Assembly: GCA_022575985.1 (NCBI GenBank)
Contig: JAKSXM010000132.1
Coordinates: forward strand, 6,944,001 to 7,008,000
Length of the DNA stretch: 64,000 nucleotides
Source: Anagrus nilaparvatae
Taxonomy: Eukaryota; Arthropoda; Insecta; Hymenoptera; Mymaridae
Reading direction: 5' to 3'
Below the pieces are notes generated by a model. That model was given only the letters and a program-made list of their open reading frames with translations, searched no databases and was not told the origin of the DNA. This document shows positions 10,867-22,830 of the stretch, piece after piece. The number at the start of each line of letters is the position of its first letter. Position 1 is the first letter of the stretch. Both the position numbers and the translations under genes were made by a program.

Positions 10867-12714
10867 TTTTGCACGCGATTTTTTGCGTTTTTTAGCCTTA
10901 TAACTCACCCTAGACCTCAAAAATCTTTTTTTTACGATTTAATATAATATTTAGCGATCCAAAAACTTATTCAGCATCGGCCAAATAAAAAACGCATCCA
11001 CATATTATTTCATCTGATCTTTAAAGATAAAATAGATCGCAATTTCATCAGCAACATATTCCAAAATAATTTTAATATACACATTTGTTATTCCTATATA
11101 TTTTCCTTTATTGCTATTTTTATTAAAATAATAGTAACTTGGAAATCAAATACCTATATATTTTTTAAAACGTTTTTTTTTTTTAAATGTAATGATATAT
11201 GAATAAAAATTTATATTAATAAAAAAAAAATAATTAATTATAAATAATAAAATAAAACAATCATAAATAAAATTATTAATTATAAAATATTTTATATTAA
11301 AAATTTTTTTTTGCTGACGATTTTACTAGGTATTTTTTGATTTCGGGGAGTCTGCAAAGACCAGAGAAATATTAAAAAAGGACTAACAGATTAGTTTTTA
11401 CAGAATTTTGGCTTTTTTAATCTAAAAAACTCGTTCTTTTTAAGGATATTTTTCAATTTTATTATAATAATTTTTAACATTTCAAGCTAATTTTAATTCT
11501 TTTATAAATCAAAATGTTGAAGATTTAATAGTTCTTGACACATACAAACTCTAATCAATGATTGTGAAGCCTAGAAGCTAATTATTTTATCATTTGAAAG
11601 AAAGAAACTCAAAGAGTCTCAATTTTTGGATTTTTTAAAAAATGAAGTTCTTTAAAATTTAAGATTTTTTATTAAATTGAAATAAAATACTGAATAAAAA
11701 CAGGAAAAAATTTTCTTTTCAGTCATAAAATGACATGTTATAATAAAAAAAAAATATCAAAATCAATTTTCATAGTTATAAGTGTTTTAGGGGGGGCCAA
11801 AGTTGGGGCTAAACGGTTTTTTGCAAATAACTCAAAAGTAAGCGAAATAAATACCCTGCCAACTAGCTGGCACTGAGGTTCCTCAAACAATGGGCTGTAA
11901 TCTTAATTTACAAAAAATATTATTGATTACAACCATGCAATTATACATACATTTTTCGTTTTTAGTAGCTGGTAAAGTAGATTATTAAGATCATTTTGTT
12001 ATTAAAGTGAAAATTCTAGCGTCCATGGATTGGTCGCGCCGGCGTTAATGGATTTTAAATCATTTTTGCATAATTAAAAAGAGAGAAATATAAAAAAAGC
12101 TAATTTTATTTTTTTTTATAAAAGAAATGGTTGGTAACGATGCGAAAATTACAAATATTCGCTCAATTATTATAAAAAGATAGGAGTTTTTACCAGAATT
12201 TATAATAATTTCTTATAATTTATTTTCTCAGTGTACTCCTTGCATTTGACCAATCTTCCGCAACAATGATAATAATAATAATAATAATATTTTGTAATAA
12301 AAAAAATAGCCACATTAATTGCTTCAAGATTTTAACATTATTTATATTATTTCTATTAATCACAAAATAATAAATTATTCAATTCTATAAATTGTTTGAT
12401 TCTTTAAAAAATGCCAATATAACTTTTAAATCTTAATTTTAAAATGCAAACATAACCATTTAATATTTTTAGGCTTTTTATTATTGTTTATAATTTCATT
12501 AAGCTGCATACATAAATTTAATAAACATAGCAACGAACAAAATAATCCGAGGAAGTCAAAAAGAGGCAAGATTTCCATCACTCTTTCTTGTGTGTTATAA
12601 TTTATATCAAAATAAAAAAAAAAATTGTGATCGGATACAAAAAATTACTATAAACTAAATTTCTAAAACTTGTACTCTCATTAAAATAAATTAGATATGT
12701 CAAATACGAAAAAT
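10867..12714. other. AT-rich spacer, no gene seen
   Basis: Nothing codes here. It includes a short trinucleotide run (AAT/ATA, about 12268-12292). It also has a segment near 11940-12000 (GTAGCTGGTAAAGTAGATTA then AAGATCATTTTGTTATTAAA) that has a diverged relative at 32250-32290. Otherwise I see nothing. Confidence 0.4.
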
Positions 12715-14370
12715 AAATTTGATGTTTTATGTATTTTTTTGTAACGAAGATTTTGGAGAAAAAAATTTTCAAAAAATTAATTATCAGATTCAAGATATCG
12801 AGTAAAAACCATACTTTCAAGTATAAGTACTTTCATGGAAATAAATGAGGTATTGCATCCAAATTAAAAAAAAAAAAGTATTTTGAGATTTTTTTAATAA
12901 AAAAATTTTTGGAAAAAAAAGTTAGGTATTCGTTCGATAATAAATTGTTTTGGAATATCACTGGTTACAATATTTTAAAATATTAGTACTTTCATAGAAT
13001 TAAAAGAGGTATTACATCAAAAAAATATTGCAATTTTTTTTATTTTTCTTTTTTTTTAATTTAGATAATAAAAATTTTGAAAAAATTAAGTATCAATTCC
13101 AAAAAATTACTGTAAACGAGCTTCTTAAAACTAGTACTTCCATGGAAATAAATTAGGTACTACGTCCAAAAAGAAAAAAAAGTTTCGTATTTTTTGTATT
13201 TTTTTGTGAAAAAAATTTTAGGAAAAAAATTTTCAAAAAATTAAGTATCAGATTGGAGATATCAAGTAAAAACCATACTTTCAAGTATAAGTACTTTCAT
13301 GGAAATAAATGAGGTATTACATCCAAAATAAAAAAAAAGGGGGGGGGGGTTTGAGATTTTTTGATAAAAAAATGTTTGGAAAAAAAATTAGGTCTTAATT
13401 CGATAATGGTTTTGAAATATCACTAGTTACAATATTTTCAGATAATTGTACTTTCATAGAATTAAATGAGGTATTACACCAAAAAAAAAAAAAAATATTG
13501 CAGTTTTTTTTATTTTTATTTTTTTTTAATTTTGACAAAAAAAAATTTGAAAAAATTAAGTATCATATCCAAAAAATTACAATAAACAAGGTTCTTAAAA
13601 GTAGTACTTCCATGAAAATAAATTAGGTACTAAGTCCAAAAAGAAAAAAAAAATTGGTATTTTTTGTATTTTTTTGTGAAAAAAATTTTAGAAAAAAAAA
13701 TTTTAGAAAATTAAGTATCAGATTCGAGATATAGTGTAAAAACCATACTTTCAAATATAAGTACTTTCATGGAAATAAATGAGGTATTACATCCAAATTA
13801 AAAAAAAAAAAGGGGGGGTTTGAGATTTTTTGATAAAAAAATGTTTGAAAAAAAAATTAGGTCTTAATTCGATAATGGTTTTGAAATATCACTAGTTATA
13901 ATATTTTCATATATTAGTACTTTCATAGAATTGAATGAGGTATTACACCAAAAAAAAAAAAAAATATTGCATTTTTTTTAATTTTTCTATTTTTTTAATT
14001 TTGACAGAAAAAATTTTGAAAAAATTAAGTATCAGATACAAAAAATAGCAATAAACAAGGTTCTTAAAACTAGTACTTCCATGGAAATAAATTAGGTACT
14101 ACGTCCAAAAAGAAAAAAAAAATTTGTATTTTTTGTATTTTTTTGTGAAAAAAATTTTAGAAAAAAAATTTTCAGTAAATTAAGTATCCGATTCGAGATA
14201 TCATGTAAAAACCATACTTTCAAATATAAGTACTTTCATGGAAATAAATGAGGTATTACATCCAAATCAAAAAAAAAAAAAAGTACCTCGAGATTTTTTG
14301 GTGAAAAAATTTTTGAAAAAAAAATTAGGTCTTAATTCCATAATGTTTGTGAAATATCACCGATTACATA
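12715..14370. repeat. higher-order satellite, ~468-bp repeat of three related monomers
   Basis: The marker TTTGAGATTTTTT (last copy CTCGAGATTTTTT) recurs at about 12882, 13350, 13819 and 14287, a constant spacing of 468-469 bp. Each 468-bp unit contains three diverged monomers of roughly 150-165 bp. Each monomer has the same order of blocks: a poly-T/GAAAAAAATTTT stretch, TTAAGTATCAGAT-like, a TAGTACTTCCATGGAAATAA-like block, and GAGGTATTACATCC-like. Monomers differ more within a unit than between corresponding positions of successive units, which is classic higher-order organisation. Poly-G runs of variable length (13339-13349, 13812-13818) interrupt two units. Any open frame here is accidental. 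Confidence 0.88.

Positions 14371-14428
<58 letters not shown>
14371..14428. repeat. (CA)n microsatellite
   Basis: About 25 CA dinucleotides between GTACACAC and CACATACAG, directly abutting the 3' end of the satellite array. Two overlapping open frames that run through the tract, one on each strand, encode only Thr-His or Cys-Val repeats and are artefacts. Confidence 0.97.
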
Positions 14429-14430
<2 letters not shown>

Positions 14431-15213
14431 GACTTTTTTTAAAAACAGGTTTTTTAGCTTCCTGGGGTCCCAAAACGTGCTTATATGCCAAAAAATAGAA
14501 AATCAAATTTTGACCTAACACAATGGTTCCTCTTTGAGGAACCAAAAAAAATTTTGAATAAAAGTTGTAGCTGAGAAAATTTTCTATAAAAATGGTCATT
14601 AGCCATTTTTCAGTCGAACGCACTGGGACCGAGTTATAAGCGGTCAAAGATTAGACCTTTTTTACTAAATTTTCAAAAATTGATGTATCACAACAAAAAT
14701 AAAGGATCTCGTTTTTGATGAGTTTTTTGGATTTTTTGGTAGTCAAAAGTGTTAGATATGGGTATTTAAGGTTTTTTTACATATAATAGTATGTATGCGG
14801 ATATAAAATTTTGCATGTATATGTTCCTGCATCCCATGTATATGTTCCTGGTTTTTTGGGTCGCTAAACAAGAATTCGGTGAATTTTTTGTAAATAATTA
14901 ATATTTCACCCCTTAATTAGGAAAAACAACCCCTAAAAGGAGTATTTGCTATAAACGCACCCTTTTTAGAGTTTTTTTTGCTAATTTAAGGGTTTAAGGA
15001 AATATTATTTATTAATGAAAAACTTTCCCAAAATCTTGATCAGCGACCCAAAAAACCCTCTCATAACAACTCTTGGCTAAATCTAGAAACTCAGCTTGCT
15101 AATATATATAAAAAAAACCCTTTTTGGGGGTAGTTTTTGCAAATTTAAGGGTAGTCCGATAATATCTTCCGGAAAAGACCCCGATTTTCGTGATCAGCGA
15201 TCCAAAAATCATA
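14429..15213. repeat. modular repeats with GGGTCGCT / AGCGACCC blocks
   Basis: No gene. From about 14850 the sequence contains GTTTTTTGGGTCGCTAAAC, then at 15038 the inverted form GATCAGCGACCCAAAAAAC and at 15192 GATCAGCGATCCAAAAA. Between them are CCCCTAAAAGGAG-type and GGGGGTAGTTTTTGCAAATT blocks. The same modules build the 1.14-kb foldback at 25789-26928, so this is a fragment of that family. The part before 14850 has no recognised content. Confidence 0.65.
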
Positions 15214-15215
15214 TA

Positions 15216-15371
15216 CACGGTCTTTGAGTGCTGGTCGTAGTACTTTCGAAGTCAAATGACAAAAAAAAATTATGGGTTGGCATTAGCATACACTAACACT
15301 ATTTATCGTAGTATGAATTTAAATTTGTCATATGTCTTTGAAAATACCACGTCCAGCACTCAAAGACCGTG
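15216..15371. mobile_element. TA-flanked MITE (Tc1/mariner-like), copy 1
   Basis: 156-bp element with ~50-bp inverted ends starting CACGGTCTTTGAGTGCTGG, flanked on both sides by the dinucleotide TA (15214-15215 and 15372-15373). The interior holds ATTATGGGTTGGCATTAG and ACTAACACTATTT. A second copy at 36894-37084 has the same ends, interior and TA flanks. TA duplication is the signature of Tc1/mariner-type insertion. There is no transposase, so it is non-autonomous. Confidence 0.85.
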
Positions 15372-15629
15372 TAGTAGAGCGAATTTCATGTTGGCCAGTG
15401 AAATACACCCCCTCTCCTCGATTTGATTGGAGTAATACCTGTATAATTGTTAGATAAAAAGAGATAATCATAAGAAGTATTATATGATAGAAGGAGACAG
15501 CAATATAAAATTTGTTATAAACAAAAATTTTTTTTAACAATATGAAGATGTCATCGGGAACTAATAACAATCTGAAAAAAAAAATTGATAAAAGTTAATG
15601 GGAAGTTACCGAGAAAACAGTGTAATAAG

Positions 15630-16568
15630 GGCTATGAAAAAAAAATAAAATTTCATAGGGCTATGAAAAAAAAATAAAATTTCATAGAGCTATGAAAAAA
15701 AAATAAAATTTCATAGAGCTATGAAAAAAAAATAAAATTTCATAGGGCTATGAAAAAAAAATAAAATTTCATAGAGCTATGAAAAAAAAATAAAATTTCA
15801 TAGGGCTATGAAAAAAAAATAAAACTTCATAGAGCTATGAAAAAAAAATAAAATTTCATAGAGCTATGAAAAAAAAATAAAACTTCATAGAGCTATGAAA
15901 AAAAAATAAAATTTCATAGGGCTATGAAAAAAAAATAAAATTTCATAGAGCTATGAAAAAAAAATAAAATTTCATAGAGCTATGAAAAAAAAATAAAATT
16001 TCATAGGGCTATGAAAAAAAAATAAAATTTCATAGAGCTATGAAAAAAAAATAAAATTTCATAGAGCTATGAAAAAAAAATAAAATTTCATAGGGCTATG
16101 AAAAAAAAATAAAATTTCATAGAGCTATGAAAAAAAAATAAAATTTCATAGGGCTATGAAAAAAAAATAAAATTTCATAGAGCTATGAAAAAAAAATAAA
16201 ATTTCATAGAGCTATGAAAAAAAAATAAAATTTCATAGGGCTATGAAAAAAAAATAAAACTTCATAGAGCTATGAAAAAAAAATAAAATTTCATAGGGCT
16301 ATGAAAAAAAAATAAAATTTCATAGAGCTATGAAAAAAAAATAAAATTTCATAGAGCTATGAAAAAAAAATAAAATTTCATAGGGCTATGAAAAAAAAAT
16401 AAAATTTCATAGAGCTATGAAAAAAAAATAAAATTTCATAGAGCTATGAAAAAAAAATAAAATTTCATAGGGCTATGAAAAAAAAATAAAACTTCATAGA
16501 GCTATGAAAAAAAAATAAAATTTCATAGGGCTATGAAAAAAAAATAAAATTTCATAGAGCTATGAAAA
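15630..16568. repeat. 29-bp tandem array of near-palindromic units (~32 copies)
   Basis: About 32 nearly identical 29-bp units of the form CTATGAAAAAAAAATAAAAT + TTCATAG(A/G)G. Each unit begins CTATGAAA and ends TTTCATAG, so each can fold on itself. Variation is almost limited to A or G between units and an occasional AAAACTTC in place of AAAATTTC (near 15825, 15883, 16257, 16492). The A/G order itself partly recurs, as expected if blocks of several units were duplicated. It is not a CRISPR: there are no unique spacers and the host is eukaryotic. Confidence 0.95.
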
Positions 16569-17589
16569 ATATTTTTGATTTTCGGTTAAGGTAGGGGATT
16601 GAATTGGATTTTTCCTACTTTTAAGGAAAAATACTTTGAAGATGTTCCGAAGACCCGACCATTAGTTTCACTCTCACTTCATTTAAATTCACCCATTATA
16701 ATTATATTACTTTAAACTATCATTATAATAAATAAAAAAATGTTTAATCAGATCTAGTAAAAGCCTTTTAAACTGCCTAATTATCATTTCTATAGACTAC
16801 AAATGAAAAAAAATAATAAAACAAAAAATTTTTAACGATATTTTAAGGCCATGAGATCGTATACGTTAAAAATTACGTAAAATAAACGAAAAATATAGTA
16901 AAATTTACATTTCTATCATATTCTTTATAACCTTGAAAGCATATACCCGAAGTATATATCTTTGCCCATTGCGTTTTCTGAACTTTATGCATTAAATTTT
17001 CAATTTTCTCACCAAATAGGTTCTGGGCAATATTTGCAATGTTTAAATTTTTGAAGAACATTCTTTTATTGAATTTTCATAAAACATTGATTTATCAATC
17101 AGATAATTAAAAAATATTTACAAAATTACAATTTTTTTAAAGCAAAAAATAATACATAACTACACGGGGGGGGGGGGTCTAGCGGACCCCAAAAAATTTT
17201 TTCAAAGCGCATGCAATCAATACACGAAAAGTTCTGGGGCTTTTATAGTTGTAGATGAGTAATACAACTACTAAAATGAATTACCAATCATATACAGAAA
17301 GTACCATTATAGATTTAGGATATAACCATGTTTTTTAAATTTAAGTTTTAAATAATTAACTAAAAAAGGATTAATGTAAAATATATTTAAAGTCATAAAA
17401 ATATTTAATAAAAATAATAAAAATATTTAAATAATATAAAAACTTAAGTATTATAATTGATCTAATAAATTAATGTTATTATTTATGCTAAGAAATCCTA
17501 AACATTCATCAGCTTCGTAAGGTGCAGAAAAAATGTACCGCCCTTATTTTAGAGGTGCAATCTCGCTACTTTTGTAAGACAATGCCTTT
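16569..17589. other. AT-rich spacer with poly-G run, no gene seen
   Basis: Nothing coding is recognised. A 13-base G run at about 17166-17178 is followed by a short hairpin (GGGGTCTAGCGGACCCC). Confidence 0.4.
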
Positions 17590-18190
17590 CAAGGGCTGAA
17601 TTCCCTTGTTCCAAAGAGGAATATAGGCAGGTAGGAAAAGTGATTGAAAATAGGAAAATCTATAATTATTGTAGGCTACCCCTCAAGTATCCTACATAAT
17701 TTGAATCGAGTGAGGATTTCCAACATCGTCGACATTTATGTCAAGTATGGTGGAAACCCTTCGTCGGGTTAGCAGTACGATCTCCGTTTTTAGGATCGCA
17801 ATCTGAAGCCCGTGCTCACCCATCCAGAGGTTTATCTGTCTTGTTACTTTCTATTCAACCTTTCCTGAGCCGTTTCCGTTTCCCTAGCTTTTATAGTTAA
17901 GGTCACATCGCATACCCACTCAATGAGACTCCTTTCAGAAGTTGAACGTGCAGCAAACCGTCGTAAAAGGTATTCCACAGGTTAGGTCCAAATACTGATC
18001 CTTGTGCTATACCCGCACTTAATTCTTTCTTTCCCCTGCCATCGAGCTTGTCATAGAGCAGCTTCTGGTCCCGCACGTAATCTTTCAGAATTTTTCCCAG
18101 GTAACTGGTTATCGTCAAAAATCGAATGGTACAAAAAATAAGAAGGGTTTTTCGCATGAAAAGATTAATTCTTTTTTGAAACATATTTTT
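17590..18190 (-). mobile_element. R1-like LINE relic, reverse transcriptase region
   Basis: On the minus strand the translation reads YLGKILKDYVRDQKLLYD, then ELSAGIAQGSVFGPNLWN and FYDGLLHVQLLKGVSLSGYA. This is the palm of R1/TRAS-type non-LTR reverse transcriptases. After a frame change it continues DVTLTIKARETETAQERLNR, INLWMGEHGLQIA and KTEIVLLTRRR, the segment usually found after the catalytic YADD. The break is a ~4-base deletion exactly at the YADD box (near 17911), removing one catalytic Asp codon. The 5' part, endonuclease and 3' end are missing. It is dead and truncated at both ends. Confidence 0.85.
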
Positions 18191-18780
18191 CAAAAAAATG
18201 CAGTAGATTTAGATATAATCCTGGTAAACCCTATTTCATGTATTAGAGATCGCAAGTAAAACTACTGCCTAAAAATTTTTTAGGATTTTTGCATGATTTA
18301 AAACGACGGACACTAAATTGATTATGTTTACAGGGTTGGGAACGGATAAAAGAATTAATTTCATTAAATTCACCTAGTTGACAGCAGTTAAAGCTCTTTA
18401 GTAACTTTACGGTTGAAAAGGTTAAAAAGAATAAACATATTTTTTGTACAATAATTGAGAATCTCTAGATGGTTAGAAATGGCTGAGATTCGATTTTTTT
18501 TAAATCTATTCACCCAAACTAACCTCACCTACCATACGTGCCATGCTAAATTTTGCATTTTGTAACTCTAATTTCTCTAAATTTTGTACTATAACCGATT
18601 AAAAGACTTTACTTACTAATTTTTTGCATTAAAAAATTAACAAAACACCAAATTTTTTTTTTCTTTTTGAACGTAGAACCAAATTTTATTATTTGAAAGT
18701 ATTAATTTTAGAAATATCGTATTTATTCGATTTCTCACATTTACAACTTCAATTGGATAAGTCAGTCAATTTTCATTATA
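18191..18780. other. spacer, no gene seen
   Basis: AT-rich. Near 18650-18680 (AAATTTTTTTTTTCTTTTTG, GAACGTAGAACCAAATT) it faintly resembles an inverted satellite monomer of the 12.7-kb type. No gene. Confidence 0.3.
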
Positions 18781-18945
18781 AATAGCTATTTATTAAATAA
18801 GAGATGAAATATTGGTTTTGGCTTTGCATGCAGTTATATGCACGAGCGAGCGTAGCGAGCGAGGGCAGACAGCATGCAAAAGTCGACCCCCATATTTTTT
18901 CCCGTGTTCTAAAACATAGTTTTACATATAATGGGCAAAAAAGCC
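18781..18945. repeat. dispersed repeat with GAGCGAGCGTAGCGAGCGAG core, copy 1
   Basis: About 160 bp shared with 30449-30613: AATAGCTATTT, then ATTGGTTTTG, CTTTGCATGCAG, CACGAGCGAGCGTAGCGAGC, CAGCATGCAAAAGTCGACCC, and TTACATATAATGGGCAAAA. TGCATGCA-like words lie either side of the core. Just downstream GGGCAAAAAAGCC pairs with GGCTTTTTTTGCCC (to about 18972), a hairpin absent from the second copy. Confidence 0.75.
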
Positions 18946-20969
18946 GTCTCCCTAGGGCAGCAAATAGGCTTTTTTTGCCCTAGATATGTAAAAGAAATAA
19001 TTTTGTATTTATTCGGTTAGTTTTTTCATGACTATTAATTTATTAAAGAAATTTTCAAATATTTCAAACCCATTAGACTCAAATTGGCTACTAATGCAAA
19101 ATATATAAGATTGGACAAAACCACTTAAAATAGAAACAAAAGATTTTATCGCTAAAAAAAACTACAGATAAGAAAACTAGTGGTTTTCCGAGGAGCAAAT
19201 ATATAAGTAAGTTTTTTCTTTAAAACTGTCAAGCTTTTAAGAATTGGTCCCCTGAAAATTCGTATCCTAAAAAACGATAAGTAGAATTCTCACCTCTAAA
19301 GCCTTTTAATGCGTTGTTTTAGTAATACAATATCATTTTATGTAATATTTTTTATTTTAAACATCCCGCTGCATTACGTTAACATAACATAAACACGGAA
19401 CGAGCGGGAAATGAAAGAACAAGAGGAAATGGACCTTCTTCTGCTAGCTATGGTGCGATTCATCTTGCGAGAGAAATCTTTTTATTCGAATCGTCAAATT
19501 TTGTATTATATTATTATATAACTATAATAATTTTATAAATTTATTATAAATTAAAGTGTAGTGGTCACTTAATTTCTAAAGTCATCCGTACCGGTATAAT
19601 TGCTTAAATTCTCCATAATTAAGAAAAAAATATTCGCGTATAACTAACCTACAATTTAGTCACGAGAAGATCCGAGAAAATAATTCCAGGATCTGAACCA
19701 CACTAGATTTAGCTTATTTTCAAGGAACAGGTTAAAGGTATTGTGCACTTAAATATATAATGAGCTCATCGCGATATTTGTAAATTATTTTCATAATATT
19801 AAAATCCCGTTAGATTTAAGAGTGCGTGAATGTTTGCGTGTGGAGTCCACGGAGTTCGGCATCCGTGGCTCATAATAAACTCCACCTTTTTGTATATAAG
19901 AATCATTTCTTTTTTATTAATAAATATTTGTATTTTTTATTATAAATAAATAAAGTTATCATTTAAAGATCGTTTATCCGTTTGCATGTTCCCCTCGTAT
20001 ACATGAAAATTAATGTACATGTTCATATTAAATCACAGGTAATCTCTGTGTTATAATAACTTCATTCTTTTTATGAAATAATTTATTTATGTAGTAATTA
20101 GTCTGAGTGAAGCATGCATTAGATATTAATCGGAGAATCCTTTCAATCCTTTCGCAGTCTCAACATATAAGCTTGTAAAAACATAAAAATCTATATCCTG
20201 AGGTAAAATTTCCCGCGGAATCCAAAAGTTTGGTCAGTTTTTTGATTGGTACGTGACTTGGCGGGAAATTTGAAATTTTTAAGATATGAAAATCTTAAAA
20301 TCAGATTTTTTGCTCTAGTTTTTTAAGGAAGTCAAAAAACAAAACAAAAATTTTACCATAAAAAGTATACATAAAGGCAAAAATTTTGGGTATTTCAAAA
20401 GTAAAATTGGTTTGTCTGCTGGAGAGATAATAATGCTAGAAGTTGGAACGTATTTACTCGATTTCTCGCGCATGCGCAACCCAAAAATAATTTGAACCAC
20501 AGAATTGGATAGCCAGGGAAATTTCCTATCTGGGTTAAAAGGGAAAAGTTTTTTTGCAATAAAATAAGAGTCTGAGAGAATTTTTAGTAAATTTTGCGCT
20601 CTTAAAATAAACAAAAATAAAAAGCACAAAAAAATCTTATACGGCTGTAAAAAAGGAAAAGATGATAATACTTTGAGGGAAAAATATTTTGGGACCGATT
20701 TGAAGACCCAAGAATTAGGTTCTCATGCACTTGAGGAATATCAACCCATATAGAAATGTATTTTATATTAAATTTTTATAAATTTTACCATCAAAATTAA
20801 TGTATTTAATTTAATATAATAAATAAAATTGAAAATTTAAAATGATAACAAAATTTTTATTAAAAAATATACAGCGACTAGTAATTATAAAATATAAAGT
20901 AATTATCTTTATTATTTTATTTATAAATAAATTTTTATCTTCACTTAGACTTCTCATTATGTATAATGA
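18946..20969. other. intergenic, possible degenerate LTR-like segment, no gene
   Basis: No supportable gene. Around 19557-19930 there is a GC-richer segment with a hairpin (CCACGGAGTTCGGCATCCGTGG) and AATAAA-type words, which could be a decayed solo LTR, but no partner was found. At about 20202-20272 AAATTTCCCGC pairs with GCGGGAAATTT. A 104-codon minus-strand open frame (20315-20629) has no recognisable motif and is not called. Confidence 0.3.
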
Positions 20970-21182
20970 TTTACTAGTTAAGTAATGACAGTTGGATAAT
21001 TAGTTCAATAAAAACACATTTGTTAAACTTGAAACTATACTTTAATTAAATACGTCTATTCGCTATGGTGTAGGTTACAGGAATAGATTTTTGGGGAGAG
21101 CAGTGAGCGATGAAAAAGAGAGGTATAAAAGAATGTTGTAAGGGATATACAACTGTATTATTTGAAGTTGCATATTACAACA
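20970..21182 (-). repeat. copia 3' LTR
   Basis: 213 bp, aligned end to end with the other LTR with roughly a dozen mismatches. On the plus strand it ends ...GTTGCATATTACAACA, so on the element's own strand it begins TGTTGTAATATGCAACTTC. The outer end (TTTACTAGTTAAG) has drifted from the TGTAGTAATTAAG of the 5' LTR. Confidence 0.9.
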
Positions 21183-22074
21183 CTTTCCCTCAACAAAAAT
21201 AATATGAAATATAAAATACATATACCGTATAGGAGCCAGTTTTCGAACGTATTGGCTTTCGATCAAATACACACAAATTAGCTTTTATATAAAAAAGTAT
21301 GCATAATTTATCTAAAACCGAGTTTTATTATGAAACTATAAACCCTAAAGAACTAATTTCTACGTTACCGATATTAAAAAACAACTTAAATTAATAAAAA
21401 AAATAAGAAAAATGCTCTCTTGTACAACCTTAGGAGATTTTTCTCATCGTTTTCACCAAATCTCGTGTGTTATTAAAATCGAGTTTTAGGGATACCTACT
21501 CTATGCCGAATACTAAAAATGCTTTTAATTACGTTGTGATGCTTTAATAAATGAAGGGAAACGGTTATATTCACTTATTTATTGCAAATTTATTTTAAAT
21601 AGGTATATCGATAATCGAATCCGAACTTTTTTACACGTATGGGTATTTTCGATATTTTCAATTTAATTACACTTTTTTTAATTTAAACGATATTTATTTA
21701 ATAATAATACACTAAATTTGTCATAGTTACATTATTTATACTATATTTTATAATAATTAATAGAATATTTAATAAACTAACACACATAAACACAATTTAA
21801 AGTACTTATATACTTATGTATCACTTTGTTTATAACACAATAAATGCTCGTAAATGCTTTGATTTTAATAAAAATTACTTAAAAACGCTTTGAAATGAAA
21901 AAAAACCTTTATTTTAATATTAAAAATATATAAAAACTATATTCCAACACTTTTTTCATAAAATTTATGTCGTTTTTACTTTTAAATACAGAAATAATTA
22001 AACAGGTAAACGACCCCTAATAAAGTCGCGCGCAAACAGACAGTTAACAAGGCTATTACAGGATGACGTTTACT

Positions 22075-22830
22075 ATTCCATGAGACTGCAGCTTTGCTAA
22101 ATTTAAATACATATCCACTGACAGATCTTGAGTCATATATGTCAGCTCCATAACTGGCATCTGTGAAACCGTATAAACATGTGTTGGACTTTGTGAAGGT
22201 GAGCTTGTGATCTCTGGTGCCTTTCAGGTATCAAAGGATTCTTTTTACAGCTACCCAATGGCTATGATCGTAACTGTTATTAAATTTACTAATTGAGCTT
22301 ATGGCGAAGGCAAGTTCTGGCCTGGTGCACTGAAAAAGAAACATTATGGCTCCCACAGCATTTTTATACGGTATTTTGGATGAGTTGTATGTATCACTTA
22401 GGCAATCAGCTGGTTTAAGTACAGTTCCCTTATCCATTGGGGTGTCAATTGGTCTACAGTTGGAATGATTGAAAGTTGCCAGTATAGAATCAATATAGTC
22501 AGCCTGGTGGAGTTGCATAATGCCCTTACGACGATCTCTTATTACATTTATGCCAAAACACTTCTTGACTTCAACTAAGTCCTTCATGGAAAAGAATGTA
22601 AACAGCATTTTTTTTACATAATCTGAAACTTTTTTCCAATTAGTAAAGACAATAATATCGTCGACAAAAACAGCTAAAATATAATATTTATTGGCTCTTA
22701 TATAACGATAAATGCATTGGTCAACCAGGGACCGTTTTAAACCAATTTCTCTCAATTTTTTATTCAACTTACTGTTCCAGGCCTTACTACCTTGTTTTAA
22801 ACCGTGCAGAGCTTTGTTGAGCTTGCAAAC
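22075..22830 (-). pseudogene. copia reverse transcriptase C-terminal half and partial RNase H
   Basis: Translation shows KALHGLKQGSKAWNSKLNKK, then CIYRYIRANKYYILAVFVDDII with the catalytic VDDI in the copia (Y/V)VDD form, then MKDLVEVKKCFGINVIRD and TPMDKGTVLKPAD. Past a stop (LRYLKG reads L-stop-YLKG) RNase H-like residues follow: GFTDASYGADIYDSRSVSGY and AAVSWNSK. The first half of RT, including the fingers and the first catalytic Asp, is missing through the deletion near 22830. The end is truncated, losing the last RNase H residues. Confidence 0.88.

Noticed and set aside
14238..14647. Open frames on both strands across the CA tract
   Set aside because: They consist of satellite and CA-repeat translation (Thr-His or Cys-Val runs) and have no motif.
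15630..16568. CRISPR-like repeat array
   Set aside because: Units are contiguous 29-mers without unique spacers, and the window is eukaryotic. It is a tandem satellite.
19557..19930. Solo LTR of a second LTR retrotransposon
   Set aside because: It has a hairpin and AATAAA words, but no second copy, target duplication or clear TG...CA borders were found.
20315..20629. 104-codon minus-strand frame as a small membrane protein
   Set aside because: It is hydrophobic only because Phe/Leu/Lys codons dominate AT-rich DNA. There is no signal peptide pattern or homology I recognise.
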